Below, in pieces: positions 17,137-25,652 of a stretch of 64,000 nt of DNA (positions are counted from its first letter, which is position 1; every line of letters begins with the position of its first letter). The translations under genes were made by a program, and so were the position numbers. The notes beneath the pieces are model-generated. The model was given only the letters and a program-made list of their open reading frames with translations, searched no databases and was not told where the DNA came from. This stretch comes from JAVBTT01 sp031550325 (GTDB taxonomy: Bacteria > Bacillota > Clostridia > Oscillospirales > UBA929), in assembly GCA_031550325.1 (NCBI GenBank), contig JAVBOR010000018.1:1-64000 (forward strand). Direction: 5' to 3'.

Positions 17137-18225
17137 TTATCGTGATAGCCCCGGAACGATGGCCACCTTAATGGAGTTGTCCGCACCCGTGGTGGCCAGC
17201 TCAAAGGCCTTTTCCCAGTCGTCCAGGCCAAACTGATGGGTTACGACGCCGTCCGTGGGCATCGAGCCGTCCTGAATCCACTTGATCACCGAGGGATAGC
17301 AGTAGGGGCTGAGGTGCGCGCCCAGAAGGTCGAGCTCCTTGCGATCGCTGATGATGGACCAGTCGACGGTGACCGGGTCCTTAAACACCGAGAACTCCAC
17401 AAAACGCCCCATCTTGCGGATCATGTCCAGGCCCTGCTGCACGCTGGAGGGGTGGCCGCTGGCCTCGATATAGATGTCGCAGCCGTACCCGCCGGTCAGC
17501 TCCATGATCTTTTCGGTCACGTTTTCCTTTCCGGGGTTCATCACGATGCCAGCGCCAAACGCCTTGGCTTTGGCAAGGCGCGCGTCGTTGAGGTCGAGCA
17601 CGATAAAGGCAGCCGGGTTGCGCTTTATGACCGCTCCGACCATTCCCAGCCCGAGCGTTCCCGCGCCCGAGAGCACAACGACGTCCTCGTTGGAGATGTC
17701 CGCGCGGTCGACGCAGTGCTTGGAGCAACCGTAGGGCTCGATCAAAAGCGCCTGCTCCAGCGGCATGTCGTCGGGGATTCTGTATTTGCGGCCCTCGTGC
17801 GGATAGCGCATGTATTCGGCCATGCCGCCGTTGACGTTGTTCTGGAAGCCGTACAGGTCGTGCTTCTGGCACATCCAGTAGCGGCCGGTCCGGCAAAACC
17901 TGCATTGCCCGCAGGGCACGATTTGCTCGGAGACAACGCGGTCGCCCACCCTAAACTCCGTCTGGGCCGGGCCAATCTCCACGACCGTGCCGACAAACTC
18001 GTGGCCGGGAACCATGGGAGCCTTGATGTAGGCCGGCTGGCCGTCCCCGCCCCAAAAGCTGGGCGCGCCGCCAAACGCCTTGGTGTCTCCGGCGCAGACG
18101 CCGCAGCCCTCTACCCTGACGATGACGTCGTCGGCGACAGCGCGGGGCGTGGGAATCATCTCCAGCCGGTAATCGCCGGGCGCGTAGGCGACAAGGGCCT
18201 TCATTTTTTCAGGCAGCTGTGACAT
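17137..18225 (-). CDS. Zinc-dependent erythritol/L-threitol-type dehydrogenase
   Basis: About 362 residues of the medium-chain dehydrogenase family. Catalytic zinc ligands are visible (CGVCAGD, GHEFVG), as are the structural zinc cysteines (CGQCRFCRTGRYWMC) and an NAD-binding Rossmann motif (GAGTLGLG). From memory it resembles the mycobacterial erythritol/L-threitol dehydrogenase EltD along its length (PEKM start, GDRVVSEQIVPC, QHDLYGF-like, VDWSIISD, ELDLLGAHLSPYC). It would oxidise a C4 polyol to erythrulose. The substrate is inferred, not shown. Confidence 0.8.
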   Translation of the reverse strand: MSQLPEKMKALVAYAPGDYRLEMIPTPRAVADDVIVRVEGCGVCAGDTKAFGGAPSFWGGDGQPAYIKAPMVPGHEFVGTVVEIGPAQTEFRVGDRVVSEQIVPCGQCRFCRTGRYWMCQKHDLYGFQNNVNGGMAEYMRYPHEGRKYRIPDDMPLEQALLIEPYGCSKHCVDRADISNEDVVVLSGAGTLGLGMVGAVIKRNPAAFIVLDLNDARLAKAKAFGAGIVMNPGKENVTEKIMELTGGYGCDIYIEASGHPSSVQQGLDMIRKMGRFVEFSVFKDPVTVDWSIISDRKELDLLGAHLSPYCYPSVIKWIQDGSMPTDGVVTHQFGLDDWEKAFELATTGADNSIKVAIVPGLSR

Positions 18226-18297
18226 GGATCATTCCTCCTTTTGATGATGGTTGGTGGATGCATGCTTTGAGCGGGGCGATGCGGGCAAGGGCGCGAT

Positions 18298-19746
18298 TCA
18301 AGTGGTCGCGAGGCTGACTGCGTCCTTCCACCGCTCTCGTTTTTTAGCCCGAACTTCGGGTGCCATTTGGGGATAGTAGCGGGTTCTCTCCACCGAACTG
18401 AACAGAGCCTCCCGCGTATAGATGCCGCAGGCCATCCCGGCAAGATAGGCGGCGCCCATGACAGAGAGCTCCTCCTCCCGGCGGATGTCCATTCTGACGT
18501 TGGAGATGTCGCTTTGAAACTGCATCAGGTAGCCGTCTCTCGTGGGCCCGCCGTCGGCGAAAAGTCCCTCGATTGCCACCCCGCTGTCGCTCCGCATGGC
18601 CTGAAGGACGTCGTCAATCTGGAAAGCGATGCTCTCCTCGGCGGCTTTGATGATCTCGCTGCGTCCGGTAGTTCTGGACATCCCGCAAAGGATGGCCTTC
18701 GCGCCGTCGTTCCAGTGGGGCGCGCCAAGGCCGGAAAACGCCGGAACCAGAACCGTGGTGTCCTCCGGGTTGGCAGCCGCGAGCGCAGGCTGAATGTCCC
18801 TGTGCGAGGCAATGAGCTTAAGGTCGTCCTTAAGCCAGCTCATCACGGCGCCTGTGTAGTTGATGTTGCCCTCCAGCACATAGTCGACCGTCCCGTCGAT
18901 TCCCCACGCCAGAGAGGTGGCCAGCCCGTTTTGACTGCCCGCGTATTGCCTGCCGATGTTCATCATAATCGAGGAGCCCGTGCCATAGGTCGTCTTGACC
19001 ATGCCCCTGTCGTGGCAGCCCTGTCCGAACAGCGCTCCGTGCGAATCGCCGATGACGCCGTGAATGGGGACTTTGTGGTCAAAAAGGCCCTCCATGTCCG
19101 TGTGGCCGAAGACAGCGTTGCTGTCGCAGACCTCCGGTAATGACGCCATAGGCACGCCGAACAAAGCGCAGAGCTCTGCGTCCCACGCCAGCGTGTGCAG
19201 GTTAAACAGCTGGGTGCGCGACGCGTTGGAAAAGTCAGTCTTGAACATCTCGCCGCCGGTCAGCTTGTACACGAGCCAGCTGTCCACGGTGCCGAGCAGG
19301 CAGCTCTCCCCCCGGGCGGCGTGCCTCAGCAGCCAGGCCATCTTCCCGGCGGGGAAATACGGGGACAGGGGAAGCCCTGTCTTCTCGAGAATATGTTTTG
19401 CGTGGGGCTGGAGAGCGTCGGTGATCTCCTTGGCGCGGGCGCACTGCCATACAACCGCCTTGTCAATGGGCAGGCCTTCTTTGTCCCAGGCGACGGTGGT
19501 CTCCCGCTGGTTGCTGATCCCGATGGCCGCGACGGCGTCCTTTGAGACGCCGGTCTGCTCGAGGACATCCCGGGCGGCTTGAATCACATTGCCGTAAATC
19601 TCCCCGGCATCGTGGGACACAAAGCCCCGGTCGCTGATGTACTGCCGGTGTTCGCGGTCAGCCCGGCCAACAATGCCGCCGGACTCGTCAAACAAAACGG
19701 CCTTGGTTCCCTGCGTGCTTTGATCGATCCCCAAAATGTACTTCAT
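18298..19746 (-). CDS. FGGY-family carbohydrate kinase (glycerol kinase-like)
   Basis: About 482 residues. It has the N-terminal ATPase motif (LGIDQSTQGTKAVLFD), the GISNQRETTVAW block typical of glycerol-kinase relatives, YGTGSSIMMN and the C-terminal FADGGPTRDGYLMQ. The first motif differs from authentic GlpK (DQGTTSSR), and the gene lies inside a polyol operon. The substrate may therefore be a C4/C5 polyol or ketose rather than glycerol. It starts at ATG 19746, two bases after the preceding stop, behind GAGGTG. Confidence 0.8.
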   Translation of the reverse strand: MKYILGIDQSTQGTKAVLFDESGGIVGRADREHRQYISDRGFVSHDAGEIYGNVIQAARDVLEQTGVSKDAVAAIGISNQRETTVAWDKEGLPIDKAVVWQCARAKEITDALQPHAKHILEKTGLPLSPYFPAGKMAWLLRHAARGESCLLGTVDSWLVYKLTGGEMFKTDFSNASRTQLFNLHTLAWDAELCALFGVPMASLPEVCDSNAVFGHTDMEGLFDHKVPIHGVIGDSHGALFGQGCHDRGMVKTTYGTGSSIMMNIGRQYAGSQNGLATSLAWGIDGTVDYVLEGNINYTGAVMSWLKDDLKLIASHRDIQPALAAANPEDTTVLVPAFSGLGAPHWNDGAKAILCGMSRTTGRSEIIKAAEESIAFQIDDVLQAMRSDSGVAIEGLFADGGPTRDGYLMQFQSDISNVRMDIRREEELSVMGAAYLAGMACGIYTREALFSSVERTRYYPQMAPEVRAKKRERWKDAVSLATT

Positions 19747-19747
19747 T

Positions 19748-20680
19748 TCACACCTCGGCAAGCGTATCTTTTACTTTTTGGGCGATGCCGCCGGCATCCA
19801 TGCCATAGTGCGCGAACACCTCGTTGTTTTCCCCCGCGATAATATGGCCGTCCGGCAGGGAGATCGGCAAAAGCCTTTTGGGGTTCTTTACCGAAAGCAC
19901 CTGCGAGACAAGGCTGGACAGCCCGCCAAAGGGGCAGTGCTCCTCGACGGTGACAACCAGCTTAGCGCGCGCCGCCGCGAGAACGGCCCTCTCGTCCAGC
20001 GGCTTGAGGCAGTACATGTCTGTGACGCCGGCGCTGATATTCATGTCCCGCAGCAGGGCGGCGGCCCGTACCGCGCGGGGAACCATCTCTCCGCAGGCGA
20101 TGATCGCGGCGTCGGAGCCCTCCGAGAGGACGCACGCCCTGTCAAGCGCAAAGGGCAGGCTCTCGTCATACACATCCTGCGTGGCCGAGCGGCTTACCCG
20201 CACATAAGAGGGCTTTTCGTCCTGCATCAGCGCTTTTATGAGCTTTGCGGTCTGGAAGCGGTCGCTGGGCAGGTACACTCGCATGCCCGGCAGCGCGGTC
20301 ATGGCGGCGACGTCCTGCAGCGAGTGGTGGGTCATCCCGAGGGCGCCGTAGCTGACCCCTCCGCTGATGCCCAGCAAAAGCACGTTGGTGCCCGAGTAGG
20401 CCACGTCGATCTTTGCCTGCTCGTAGCTTCTGGTGGAGAGAAAGCTTGCCGGCGAGGCGGCGATCACTTTCTTGCCGCAGGCGGCAAGCCCCGCGGCGAC
20501 GGACACCAGATTCTGCTCGGCGATGCCGATCTCCACAAACTGCTTTGGATAGCGCTCGGCAAAGGGGGTCAGGGAGGCCGAGCCGCGCGAATCCGAGCAG
20601 AGCACGACGATATCCCTGTCCTGTTCGGCAAGGGCCATCAGGGTGTCGCAGACGGCCTGCCTGTTTGTCATGGTGTTCAC
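19748..20680 (-). CDS. Transketolase C-terminal subunit (split transketolase)
   Basis: About 310 residues covering the pyrimidine-binding and C-terminal domains. Typical motifs are FVEIGIAEQNLVSVAAGLA (with the catalytic Glu) and YGALGMTHHSLQDVA. GTG at 20680 is chosen: it overlaps the upstream stop (GTGA) and AGGAGG sits seven bases before it. Split transketolases of this kind act on dedicated sugar pathways. Examples are apulose-4-phosphate transketolase subunits and pentose/erythrose phosphate exchange. Confidence 0.88.
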   Translation of the reverse strand: MNTMTNRQAVCDTLMALAEQDRDIVVLCSDSRGSASLTPFAERYPKQFVEIGIAEQNLVSVAAGLAACGKKVIAASPASFLSTRSYEQAKIDVAYSGTNVLLLGISGGVSYGALGMTHHSLQDVAAMTALPGMRVYLPSDRFQTAKLIKALMQDEKPSYVRVSRSATQDVYDESLPFALDRACVLSEGSDAAIIACGEMVPRAVRAAALLRDMNISAGVTDMYCLKPLDERAVLAAARAKLVVTVEEHCPFGGLSSLVSQVLSVKNPKRLLPISLPDGHIIAGENNEVFAHYGMDAGGIAQKVKDTLAEV

Positions 20681-21495
20681 TTCAGCGCCTCCTCAAGCTC
20701 CGATACGGCCTGCCTGTACTGCGTCTCACTGAGCACGCCGTGGTGCCAGCCGGCCCGGTTTTCCATGAAGGAAACGCCCTTGCCCTTGCAAGTGCGGGCA
20801 ATGACCGCCGTGGGCCTCTCCTTGCAGGCCCCGGCCCGCCGAAACGCGTCAAGCAGCTGGACGCAATCGTTGCCGTCGGCAGCCTCGGTCACATGCCAGC
20901 CGAACTCTCTGAACTTGGCGGCCAAATCGCCGCTGTCCATGACGTCTTTGGTCTGGCCGCTGATTTGCAGGCCGTTGCAGTCGACCACCGCGCAAAGATT
21001 GTCCAGCCCGTAGTGGCCGGCGGCCATCATGCCCTCGTAGTTGGAGCCCTCGGCCATCTCGCCGTCGCCCAGAACCACATAGGTGCGATAGCTTCGCCCG
21101 TCCATTTTGGCGGCGAGCGCCATGCCGACGCCGACGGAAATGCCGTGGCCAAGGGAACCCGAGTTGATCTCGATCCCCGGCACATCGGTGTTGGGGTGGC
21201 CGATAAACCTGGAGTCGAACCGGCTGAAGGTCTCGATGGCCTGCCGCTTGTTAAAGTAGCCTTTCTCCCCAAGCACGCAGTACAGGGCGCCGACGCAGTG
21301 GCCCTTACTGAGCAGGAGTCTGTCCCTGTCGGGGTCTTTTGGCCGCTCGGGGAAGACGTTCATCACCGCGAAGTAGAGTACCGTGAGGATGTCGACGACG
21401 CTCAGGTCACCGCCCACATGCCCCGCCCGGGAGAGATAGTCCATGTCGACAATGTCTTTGCGCAAGTTTGCCGCCACTTTGGCCAGATGCTCCAT
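20677..21495 (-). CDS. Transketolase N-terminal subunit (split transketolase)
   Basis: About 272 residues, the thiamine-diphosphate pyrophosphate-binding half. The GHCVGALY segment, the GSLGHGISVGVGMA segment and the ThDP motif beginning GDGEMAEGSNYEG are present. ATG at 21495 has AGGAGG six bases upstream; the 12 residues before it are not translated. It is coupled to the C-terminal subunit by a 4-base overlap. It would use erythrose 4-phosphate made by the upstream enzymes, or another C5/C6 ketose phosphate. Confidence 0.88.
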   Translation of the reverse strand: MEHLAKVAANLRKDIVDMDYLSRAGHVGGDLSVVDILTVLYFAVMNVFPERPKDPDRDRLLLSKGHCVGALYCVLGEKGYFNKRQAIETFSRFDSRFIGHPNTDVPGIEINSGSLGHGISVGVGMALAAKMDGRSYRTYVVLGDGEMAEGSNYEGMMAAGHYGLDNLCAVVDCNGLQISGQTKDVMDSGDLAAKFREFGWHVTEAADGNDCVQLLDAFRRAGACKERPTAVIARTCKGKGVSFMENRAGWHHGVLSETQYRQAVSELEEALK

Positions 21496-21505
21496 GCAGC
21501 GCCTC

Positions 21506-22285
21506 CTACCTGATGGTGAAACCACCGTCAATCACGAGGTTTTCGCCGGTGATCATGTTGGATTCGGGGCAGGAGAGGAACAAAATGGAGGCTGCGATCT
21601 CGTCTACCTCGGCAAAACGGTTGGCGGGGATGGCCTGGATCATGTCGTCCTTGACCTTGCCCTGCCAGGCGCGCTCTCCCATATAGGTGCGGACTACGGT
21701 GGGCGCAACGGCGTTGACGTTGATCCCGAACTCCGCCCACTCCAGCGCGCAGACCTTCACCATGCCGATCAGGGCGGCCTTGCTCATGGTGTAGCCGACG
21801 TGCTTGTCGATGGCGATAAAGCTGGCCTGTGAGCCCACGCAGACGATCTTGCCGCCCTTGCCCTGCTTAATCATCACGTTGGCCACCTTCTGGCAGAGCC
21901 TGAACACGCTCAGCGCGTTGACGTTCATCTGGTGCTCCACATGGACAAAATCAATGTCCTCGGCGTTGTCGAGATCCACGCGCCCCGCCACGTTGGCCAG
22001 AATGCCAATCTCGCCGAATGTCTCCAGCGCCGTGTTCACTATGTTGTCCATGTCGTCGGGATTCGTCAGGTCGGCCTGCACGCCGACGGCCTGAATACCA
22101 TAGTCGCGCGCAATGGAGGCGGCCACCTCCGCCACGTTGTCCTTGATGTCCGCCAGGACAAGATGCGCGCCCTTTTGGGCGTACATCCGGGCGGTCGCTT
22201 CGCCGATGCCCCCGGCCCCGCCCGTGACAATGGCGACTTTTCCGGACAGATCAAATGCGCCTGTTACTTTTTCATACGCGATCAT
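21506..22285 (-). CDS. Short-chain dehydrogenase, GolD/D-threitol dehydrogenase-like
   Basis: About 259 residues. It has the SDR nucleotide motif (TGGAGGIGEATA), NVAG, catalytic Ser/Tyr/Lys (GSQAS...VGYTMSKAA) and the C-terminal ITGENLVIDGGFTIR. The stretch ASxIALDKHVxY...EWAxxxINVNA closely recalls Listeria GolD and mycobacterial DthD, which oxidise D-arabitol/D-threitol-type polyols. It is the first gene of the operon, behind AAAGGAG. With the zinc dehydrogenase it gives the operon two polyol oxidations of possibly different stereochemistry. Confidence 0.85.
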   Translation of the reverse strand: MIAYEKVTGAFDLSGKVAIVTGGAGGIGEATARMYAQKGAHLVLADIKDNVAEVAASIARDYGIQAVGVQADLTNPDDMDNIVNTALETFGEIGILANVAGRVDLDNAEDIDFVHVEHQMNVNALSVFRLCQKVANVMIKQGKGGKIVCVGSQASFIAIDKHVGYTMSKAALIGMVKVCALEWAEFGINVNAVAPTVVRTYMGERAWQGKVKDDMIQAIPANRFAEVDEIAASILFLSCPESNMITGENLVIDGGFTIR

Positions 22286-22344
22286 TTCTCAGCAACTCCT
22301 TTTGTGTTCTGTTTTACTGAATGGTATCACTAAATGACCCATAT

Positions 22345-22357
22345 GTAAATAGTAAAC
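22345..22357 (-). promoter_or_regulatory. Candidate LacI-family operator half-site (operon side)
   Basis: On the minus strand this reads GTTTACTATTTAC, sharing the 8-mer GTTTACTA with the perfect palindrome near the LacI gene. It lies 60 bp upstream of the SDR start codon, where a repressor could block the operon promoter. Confidence 0.5.
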
Positions 22358-22447
22358 ATCACAGATTTCAAGCGGAAAAACGGCCGGCGACAAGGGTGAT
22401 GAAAGCGCCGGGGCCGAGATGCGGCAGGGGCTTGTCCTGAAAAGTTT

Positions 22448-22462
22448 CCGTTTACTAAACGG
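22448..22462. promoter_or_regulatory. LacI-type operator palindrome
   Basis: The 15-bp sequence CCGTTTACTAAACGG is a perfect palindrome around a central C, in the size and style of LacI/GalR operators. It sits 12 bp before the -35 box of the regulator gene, in the divergent region between regulator and operon. Autoregulation and operon control by the adjacent LacI-family protein is the simplest reading. Confidence 0.7.
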
Positions 22463-22474
22463 TTAATAAAATGA

Positions 22475-22503
22475 TTGACACGATTTTGCCCGGACACTAT
22501 AAT
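22475..22503 (+). promoter_or_regulatory. Consensus sigma-A promoter of the LacI-family gene
   Basis: TTGACA at 22475-22480 and TATAAT at 22498-22503 are separated by exactly 17 bp. This is a perfect consensus housekeeping promoter pointing at the regulator gene, whose ATG is 42 bp further on. Confidence 0.85.
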
Positions 22504-22544
22504 GAAAAGGAGAGTGCCGATAACACGATGATGAGGGTTTCGCC

Positions 22545-23573
22545 ATGACCAACAAAGAGATTGCCCGGTGTCTGGAGATCTCACCGGCAGCGCTGTCTCT
22601 GATCCTGAACAACAAAACGGGCGTTTCGGATGCCACTCGCAGGCGTGTGCTGGCGAAAATAGACGAGATGGGTTATTCTCACCTCGTTAAAAGGAGCGCG
22701 CAGCAGAGCCCCAACCTGTGCTTTGTGGTCTACAAGCGGCATGGGGAAATCCTGGATCAGCATCCCTTTTTCCTGCTTTTGATGGAGAGCATTGAAAGTC
22801 AGGCGAGAAAGTACGGCTACAGCATTTTGCTCACGACCATCGACAACCGGAACCCGATCCAGCCCCAGGTGGCGCGCCTGGACGGCATGGACGCCCGGGG
22901 GGCGATTATCTTTGCGACTGAGATGCTCCAGCAGGACCTCTCGTTTTTCGATCAGTTGAGCATGCCCTTTATCGCGCTGGACAACGACTTTACCTGGTTT
23001 AACATCAATACGGTCTCGATCAACAACCAGATGGGAACGTATCAGGCCATCCGGCATCTGGCGGAGCTGGGGCACAAAAAGATCGGGTATCTGCGGTGCG
23101 GTGTGCGCATCAGCAGCTTTGCCGAGAGGGAAAAGGGCTTCAAAGACGCCCTGGAGGCGTACGCGCTCGAGCTGGAGCCGCGCTTTGTCTGCGACGTCAG
23201 ATACACCGTCGAGGGAAGCTTCCAGGACTTCAAAAAGTTTCTGGCGGCGGCCCCGGAGCTTCCCACCGCGTTTGTCACGGATGACGACACCATTGCCTGG
23301 GGCGTGATGAAGGCGCTGCAGGAGGCTGGATTCTCCATTCCCGGGGACGTCTCCCTCGTCGGCTTTAACGACCGGCCTGACTGCGAGATCACCATGCCGC
23401 CGCTGACGTCGGTCAACGTGCCCAGGCTGTCCTTTGGAAACGAGGCGATCGATCATTTGATGCGGCTGATCAAGAAGCGCGAGCAGTCCGAAACAAACGG
23501 CAGGTCGAAGAAGACGCGCATCGCCACGCAGCTGGTCATTCGGGGAACGACCAGAGCTTGCGGCGCTGAATAA
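22545..23573 (+). CDS. LacI/GalR-family transcriptional regulator
   Basis: About 342 residues. The N-terminal helix-turn-helix (NKEIARCLEISPAALSLILNNKTGVSDATR) and hinge are followed by a periplasmic-binding-protein-like effector domain with DDDTIAWGVMKALQEAG and GFNDRPDCE. The protein starts two residues earlier in the fold than many LacI members. It is divergent from the polyol operon with palindromic operators in between, so it most likely represses the operon until a pathway sugar binds. Confidence 0.92.
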   Translation: MTNKEIARCLEISPAALSLILNNKTGVSDATRRRVLAKIDEMGYSHLVKRSAQQSPNLCFVVYKRHGEILDQHPFFLLLMESIESQARKYGYSILLTTIDNRNPIQPQVARLDGMDARGAIIFATEMLQQDLSFFDQLSMPFIALDNDFTWFNINTVSINNQMGTYQAIRHLAELGHKKIGYLRCGVRISSFAEREKGFKDALEAYALELEPRFVCDVRYTVEGSFQDFKKFLAAAPELPTAFVTDDDTIAWGVMKALQEAGFSIPGDVSLVGFNDRPDCEITMPPLTSVNVPRLSFGNEAIDHLMRLIKKREQSETNGRSKKTRIATQLVIRGTTRACGAE

Positions 23574-23687
23574 GATTCGGCCACTCTGGCAGAATGGCTT
23601 ATGAGGCGCGCTTTTTGGAAAACGATGTAAAAACAGGTTCTATTTCCCTTGACTGGTGAATCCATTACACCAAAGGGGGGAGCAGCC

Positions 23688-24314
23688 GTGGGCATTTTTG
23701 GCAGAAACGAGCGTTTCCAGAAGAGGGGCTCCGCCGTGCCGCCCGAGAGGCTGTTGGTGTTTCTGGCGCACTACAAGGCGGTCAATCCCATGTACGGCGC
23801 CGGCAGCCGGCAGGAGTTTGAGGATCATCCCGACCATCAAAAAGTTAGAGCCATGCAGCTGGAGCTCGAGGGCCGCTTTGTCGAGCGGCGCACGGGGTTT
23901 GCCGGGGGAGGGCGGGCGCAGTGCATCTTCGGCAGGCGCGCTGCCCACATGAGGCCGCTGACCTGGAATCCCCAAGAGACGGGGACCGTGTATCCGTTCC
24001 AATGGTATGACAGGGTTTTGGGGGTAAATGACGCCGACGACGGGCGTGTTTTGGAGAAGATGGACTTGTTCCTCCGGCTTCGCTATCTCGCGGGCGCTGC
24101 TCCGGACGAGCGCCGCCTGTTTATGCAGCGGGCCGGCCCTTCTTTTGAGGTTCTCTTCAACCCAAATAGCCGCAAAATGATGACCGTGCGGTCGGAGGCG
24201 CTGTCAACGGCCTTTTGCCTTGTGCTGGTGCCCAACGTGCGCCCGGCCGGCGCCTCTGGAGGCTTGCTCAGCGAATCCGCCGCGGCCGGCGGCGTTGTAC
24301 AAAGGAAGGAGTGA
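23688..24314 (+). CDS. Uncharacterised protein upstream of a RES-domain gene
   Basis: About 208 residues from GTG 23688, which follows AAAGGGGGGAG. It is basic and soluble with no signal peptide or membrane helix. Recognisable local features are PPERLLVFLAHYKAVNP near the start and RPLTWNPQETGTVYPFQWYDRVLG in the middle. I do not recognise the family. It ends 5 bp before the HEPN/RES gene, so the two are probably co-transcribed; it could be a partner or immunity protein, by position only. Confidence 0.7.
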   Translation: MGIFGRNERFQKRGSAVPPERLLVFLAHYKAVNPMYGAGSRQEFEDHPDHQKVRAMQLELEGRFVERRTGFAGGGRAQCIFGRRAAHMRPLTWNPQETGTVYPFQWYDRVLGVNDADDGRVLEKMDLFLRLRYLAGAAPDERRLFMQRAGPSFEVLFNPNSRKMMTVRSEALSTAFCLVLVPNVRPAGASGGLLSESAAAGGVVQRKE

Positions 24315-24319
24315 TTCTT

Positions 24320-25552
24320 GTGGAGTCGGCCAGACTGCCGCCCGCAGAGCGCTGCGCCGGAGACTGCGGCGAGCCGGACAGGCTCGTCTGCCACGAGTGC
24401 GTGGGCGACTACGCGCTGCGCCGCTTTATCAGGCAAAACGGGGCGCGCGGGCGCTGCGATTATTGCGGCAGGAGCCGCAATAGTATTCGGCTGGGGGCGC
24501 TCATGGAACCCGTGATGGACGGCATACGGAGCCAGTACAGCGACGCCCCGAAGACGCATGAAGACCCCGGGGTGGGCAGTCTGCCGACATATGACGGCTA
24601 TGATCTGATTTGCGATGAGCTGGCCGGGGAGTTGGACATCCCAAACCCCGACCTTTTGCGCGACATCGCCCGGCTGATGGACAGCCAAACCATCTGGTAT
24701 GTGAACAGTTTTTTCGAGGGCAGCGAGGACGAGGACGCATACTATTCGTGGGAGCTCTTTTCAAGGCTGGTAAAGGAAGAGGCGCGCTATGTCTTTTACT
24801 CGCTGCCAGCCGAGCAGGACAGGCCGGTGGGCTCTTCCCCGGTGCAGATCCTGGACGTCATCAGGGGATATGTCGATCTGCTCAGGCTCGTCCATCCGGT
24901 TTCGCCCGAAAGCCACAAGATATACAGAGGCAGGGCCCACGGCCCAGAGACCAGCTTCACCGCGGTGGAGGAGTTTTGCCCTCCCGACCGCCTGAGGGCG
25001 AAGGCCAACCGGATGAGCCCGGAGGGCATCCCCATGTTTTACGGGGCGTATGAAAAGGAAACGGTTCTGGCGGAGATTTACAGCGCGGAGCAGGAGTGCG
25101 CCACCGTGGCGGAGTTCAGCCTGCAGCGCCCCATTCAGGTGCTTGACCTGACCATCCCGTTCAGGCGCGCGCTTCCCAGCCTGTTTGACAAGGAAAAGAG
25201 GGCGCAGCGATACCCGCTGCTGTTTCTGCGGCGCTTTGCCGAGGCCATCTCAAAGCCGACGCGCGGCCAAGACGGCATAGAGTATGTCCCAAGCCAGGTG
25301 GTCACCGAGTTTTTTAAGCATGTTTACAGGACGCGTGACGGGATAAAGCTGGACGGCATCGTCTACAAAAGCGCGAAACGGGAGAACGGGCGCTGCATTG
25401 TGCTGTTTATCGGTAAGGAGGGCTGCGCCGAACGCCACGAGAACCCTGAAAACAAACCGGCAAAAGATGCGCCCTTCCGCCCGCCTCTTTTGCGGATGAA
25501 TCCCAAAAAGCTGGTTCGAGTTCGCAAAGAGTGGTATACTGTGTCGGGGTGA
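24320..25552 (+). CDS. HEPN/RES-domain protein (putative NAD+-targeting toxin fold)
   Basis: About 410 residues. The N-terminus has a treble-clef-like zinc motif (CHECVGDYALRRFI...CDYCG) and a helical HEPN-like segment, as in proteins annotated HEPN/RES N-terminal domain. The C-terminal half is a RES domain (KIYRGRAHG; PMFYGAYEKETVLAEI). RES toxins of toxin-antitoxin systems degrade NAD+. No Xre/DUF2384 antitoxin, the usual partner, is present. GTG 24320 is chosen for spacing from GGAAGGA; GTG 24311 is possible. Activity is inferred from family. Confidence 0.75.
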   Translation: MESARLPPAERCAGDCGEPDRLVCHECVGDYALRRFIRQNGARGRCDYCGRSRNSIRLGALMEPVMDGIRSQYSDAPKTHEDPGVGSLPTYDGYDLICDELAGELDIPNPDLLRDIARLMDSQTIWYVNSFFEGSEDEDAYYSWELFSRLVKEEARYVFYSLPAEQDRPVGSSPVQILDVIRGYVDLLRLVHPVSPESHKIYRGRAHGPETSFTAVEEFCPPDRLRAKANRMSPEGIPMFYGAYEKETVLAEIYSAEQECATVAEFSLQRPIQVLDLTIPFRRALPSLFDKEKRAQRYPLLFLRRFAEAISKPTRGQDGIEYVPSQVVTEFFKHVYRTRDGIKLDGIVYKSAKRENGRCIVLFIGKEGCAERHENPENKPAKDAPFRPPLLRMNPKKLVRVRKEWYTVSG

Positions 25553-25652
25553 TGAAAATGGAAAGTATAATCAAGCATCGCGCCGTTCTTCAAGAGGCTT
25601 CCGGCCGGGACGCAGGCCGTCGGAGCCTTCGCGCCGCCGAGGGCGCCTGTTT

